Positions 61,680-64,000 of a DNA stretch of 64,000 bases are shown piece after piece (the stretch's first letter is position 1; every line of letters starts with the position of its first letter). The notes beneath the pieces are model-generated. The model was not told the origin of the DNA, did not search any database, and saw only the letters and a list, made by a program, of their open reading frames with translations. Made by a program: the position numbers and the translations under genes. This DNA comes from CBDFKB01 sp965248715 (GTDB lineage Bacteria; Pseudomonadota; Alphaproteobacteria; Rhizobiales; Rhizobiaceae), in the NCBI GenBank assembly GCA_965248715.1, contig CBDFKB010000008.1, positions 930,001 through 994,000 of the forward strand, written 5' to 3'.

Positions 61680-62978
61680 CTACAAAATCTTCGCCAGTTT
61701 GCGACCGAGGCGCAAATATTTTGCCGGATTAACAGTATTCTCGCCCCTGCGGATTTCATAGTGCAGATGGGCGCCGGTGCTGCGGCCGGTGCTACCGACG
61801 GTGCCGATGATTTGGCCCACTTCAACCCGGTGCCCTGATTTGACCTTGATACGGCGCAGATGGGCATAGCGGGTCACCAAACCGTCTGGATGGGAGATTT
61901 CGACCATGCGGCCGTACCCGCCGTTGCGCTCGGCGGTTATGACCGTACCGGATGCAGTCGCTTTGACCGATGTGCCGGCGGCGGCGCGAAAATCGGTGCC
62001 ATTGTGCATTGCCGAACGACCATGAAACGGATCAAGCCGCCGCCCATAATTGCTCGAAATATTACTGCCGGGCACTGGATGACGCAACGGGGTGGTCGTT
62101 GCCTGTTGGCGGATCAAATTGTGCAGTGCGAGCGCATCTTCGACCGCCGCCGCGTGTTCGGCAAAACCTGCATCCTTCGGCATTGGTACAAACGGGCCGC
62201 CAGTGTTGGCGCCAGCCAATATAGTTGGTCCGACGCCGATTGGCGCGAGCAATTCCATCGCCCGGGCATTTTGTTGATCTGTTTGTTCGCGTAGCGCCTG
62301 CAGGTCACGAATATTGGTCGCCCCAAGCGCCTGAATTTCCGTGCCGAGGCGGTCGAGTAACCGGTGGGCGGCATTGCCTGCCAGTAGGATAAATTCGGGT
62401 TGCCGACCGGCGCCGGGAAGCGGTAGTGGCTTGTCGACGCCGCGTAAACGCATTCCGGCGGCCGCCGCGGCAAACGATGCGGATTGGTCACTATGGATGG
62501 CGCCCGTGGTTAGCGGATCGGTTTGCCCGCCCGGCTCTGGGTCCGATATTCCGCGCAATTTGATGCCATCTTCGATCGCGCGCCGCCGCAGGCTGGAGTA
62601 GCGTTCATTTTGCGAGCTAATCGCCGCTTGACGCGCGGCGACAGCGGTTAGGCGCTCGCTAATCGCCTGCTGGTCAAGCAAGTGACGGCTGGTGACATGA
62701 TCAAGCTGGGTCCTCAAATCGGCAATACGCCCTTCATAGGAATGTTGCATGTGGGCATGGCGCGAAAGCGAAGCCCCGAGCAAGTCATCATATAGCAGCA
62801 GATAGGCGGTTGCGCCGAAATAGCCGACCAGAAATAACAACACCAACGAACCGCTGATCAACAGGGTCAGCGGATTTACGGTAAACTGTCTGGCGTGGCC
62901 GTTGCGGCTAATCGTGATGGTGTGTGGGTCGTTGCGCTTGCCAAAATTGCGCCGCGGCTTAACTGGGATACTAGACAT
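61680..62978 (-). CDS. M23-family peptidoglycan-related protein
   Basis: The 432-residue protein has one membrane anchor (about residues 38-62, after an Arg-rich cytoplasmic leader), a coiled coil (about 85-165) and a C-terminal LytM domain (about 310-420). The zinc-site motifs HNGTDFRAAAGTSVKA and HLHYEIRRG are present, so it may be an active endopeptidase. SSNYGRRLDPFHGRSAMHNG is typical of the family. The start 62978 is chosen from its MSSIPVKPRRNF opening. It is convergent with prfB, 9 bases apart. The substrate is probably a peptide cross-link. Confidence 0.87.
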   Translation of the reverse strand: MSSIPVKPRRNFGKRNDPHTITISRNGHARQFTVNPLTLLISGSLVLLFLVGYFGATAYLLLYDDLLGASLSRHAHMQHSYEGRIADLRTQLDHVTSRHLLDQQAISERLTAVAARQAAISSQNERYSSLRRRAIEDGIKLRGISDPEPGGQTDPLTTGAIHSDQSASFAAAAAGMRLRGVDKPLPLPGAGRQPEFILLAGNAAHRLLDRLGTEIQALGATNIRDLQALREQTDQQNARAMELLAPIGVGPTILAGANTGGPFVPMPKDAGFAEHAAAVEDALALHNLIRQQATTTPLRHPVPGSNISSNYGRRLDPFHGRSAMHNGTDFRAAAGTSVKATASGTVITAERNGGYGRMVEISHPDGLVTRYAHLRRIKVKSGHRVEVGQIIGTVGSTGRSTGAHLHYEIRRGENTVNPAKYLRLGRKLAKIL

Positions 62979-63076
62979 GGCACTCCGACTGATCGAGAGA
63001 ACGCAGTATCGACAGTACAAACCCTTATGGTTAATATTTCATTTTATTAACATCATCTGATTTTTCAGGTTACCGG

Positions 63077-63424
63077 CTAGTGGTTCGAATCCAACATTTG
63101 CGTCCCGTTGCAACACTGTGATTTGCAAATGTTGGAATCAAAAAAACCACTAGCAAGATATTGAATCTAGTGGAATTTCCAAATTTGACATCTGACATTT
63201 GAGAAACGACGAAGCTGCAAATGGGCACCAAATGTCAAATTCATTCCACTAGTGGTTCGATTCCAACATTTGCGTCCCGTTGCAACACTTAGGTTTGCAG
63301 ATGTTGGCAACAAAAGAACCACTAGCAAGATATTGAATCTAGTGGAATTTCCAAATTTGACATTTGACATTTGACAAACGACGAAGCTGCAAATGGGCAC
63401 CAAATGTCAAATTCATTCCACTAG
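63077..63424. repeat. CTAGTGG hairpin repeat array, A-B-A-B
   Basis: Two A-B pairs lie in tandem: A 63077-63153, B 63167-63252, A 63249-63325, B 63339-63424. The second A shares its first four bases (CTAG) with the end of the first B. Each unit ends with CTAGTGG/CCACTAG arms as in 9812-9980. After the last B, CTAGTGGTTT begins another A unit that is cut short. This fills most of the gap 62979-63681. Confidence 0.88.
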
Positions 63425-63549
63425 TGGTTTTATTTGCAGTATGGTTGCGCAGGAACCTCGACAGGTGGGGTAAATCGGCCGGCCAGGGGCCTTGCCAAGC
63501 TTGCCCAATACGCGAACATCACCCCACGTTGCACCTGGGTGGAGCATCC

Positions 63550-63598
63550 GGTTTGCTGCAATCAAATAGGCCAATATCGAGTTCCATTGGTTTCAATT
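63550..63598. repeat. ATACCAA-type intergenic repeat, divergent copy
   Basis: On the minus strand it reads AATTGAAACCAATGGAACTC, then GATATTGGCCTATTTGATTG, a shorter and more divergent relative of the 16270-16382 and 57467-57562 elements. It lies between the CTAGTGG array and the last gene. Confidence 0.45.
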
Positions 63599-63681
63599 GT
63601 ACTGCCATGGATTTCGTCGGATAAGCAGTGCCTTACAATAGCGCCAATTCCGGCGGATTTTGCCATTCAGGGGTACCTGGA

Positions 63682-64000
63682 GTGAATATTTCTGACCGGG
63701 AAGTGTTGGACAAGAAACGCCACCGGCCGCTGGCCCGACGCCTGGCGGTATATTTTGCCGCTGGCCTTGGTCTTGGCTTGGTCGGGTTGTTGGCAATTGC
63801 CGGTTACATCGCCATTCTTGTCTCCCGCGGCCCGATAGAAAGTGCCACGCTTGATCATCAAGTGCGCCTGGCGATCAGCCAATTGCTGGGACCTGGCGCG
63901 GTAGTCAAGCTGGATAAGTCGCGGATTTCGTTAACCAAGGGTTGGCGTGCGTCGCTGGTCGCGCACAATGTGCAGGCATTTACCGCGCGCCAAGGTCACC
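63682..64000 (+). CDS. N-terminal part of an AsmA/DUF3971-like membrane protein
   Basis: The frame is open from a GTG at 63682 to the right edge (106 codons). The start is uncertain because GGAG overlaps the GTG, and GTG 63703 is another option. After a basic leader (KKRHRPLARRLA) there is one transmembrane segment (about residues 22-52, FAAGLGLGLVGLLAIAGYI), then SRGPIESATLDHQVRLAI and a GAVVKLDKSRISL strand. This pattern fits the DUF3971/AsmA-like proteins that span the periplasm and move lipids. Most of the gene is outside the window. Confidence 0.6.
   Translation, partial: MNISDREVLDKKRHRPLARRLAVYFAAGLGLGLVGLLAIAGYIAILVSRGPIESATLDHQVRLAISQLLGPGAVVKLDKSRISLTKGWRASLVAHNVQAFTARQGH

Noticed and set aside
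63082..63092. The sequence GGTTCGAATCC resembles the T-arm loop of a tRNA.
   Set aside because: It is part of the A unit of the CTAGTGG hairpin; no acceptor stem, anticodon arm or CCA end can be built around it, and the other A copies change the motif.

Overview
This window reads as a piece of chromosome from an alphaproteobacterium, at genus level unknown. The evidence is the ribonuclease E with a long acidic insertion inside its S1 domain, the gene order rne - amiC - mrcA - prfB, the aat - accC - accB block facing a DUF2155 gene, a DUF2259 protein, and intergenic repeats resembling the RIME-type palindromes of Hyphomicrobiales. Gene density is high. There are no rRNA or tRNA genes, no CRISPR array and no prophage. 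Decayed mobile DNA is limited to one IS3-family transposase relic and several families of small palindromic or MITE-like repeats.

Layout. 1-3.9 kb: the end of cysQ, a tungstate ABC transporter (tupB, tupC, tupA) and a class III CoA-transferase. 4.0-7.0 kb: two tandem paralogous proteins with a von Willebrand type D domain and a roughly 40-residue repeat built around GWG and VVW. Each gene has its own textbook sigma-54 promoter and nearly the same terminator; this is the most unusual locus in the window. 7.2-16.2 kb: cysE, PilZ and PAS proteins, a rhomboid protease with a candidate small RNA in front, a CBS protein, a patatin, an EamA transporter, a GcvA-like LysR regulator, a small DUF1127-like protein and a threonine-synthase-like enzyme. 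16.6-21.1 kb: a three-subunit molybdenum hydroxylase operon that also holds a MoaD/ThiS-like protein and a peroxiredoxin-like protein. 21.4-34.5 kb: a Cys/Met PLP enzyme, small hydrolases, a copper P-type ATPase, a Tat-exported metallo-beta-lactamase-fold protein, purB, a hybrid histidine kinase and an orphan periplasmic binding protein. 34.7-44.5 kb: a Mo-hydroxylase maturation operon (MoxR ATPase, VWA protein, split XdhC, MoeA-like/MocA-like fusion), then a few small genes and an IorA/IorB-type two-subunit molybdoenzyme. 44.7-64 kb: housekeeping genes (DUF2155, aat, accC, accB, a DsbA-like lipoprotein, an M48 protease, an aminotransferase, rne, amiC, mrcA, prfB with programmed frameshift, an M23 protein) and the start of an AsmA/DUF3971-like gene.

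A shared theme is molybdenum/tungsten cofactor biology: an oxyanion importer, two different Mo hydroxylases, and a dedicated insertion/sulfuration and nucleotide-transfer operon. A second theme is envelope maintenance: PBP1A, AmiC, the M23 protein, the M48 protease and the DsbA-like lipoprotein. The spaces between genes carry at least four repeat families. One RIME-like copy is split by a 143-bp inverted-repeat element flanked by a 4-bp target duplication, which documents a past transposition.
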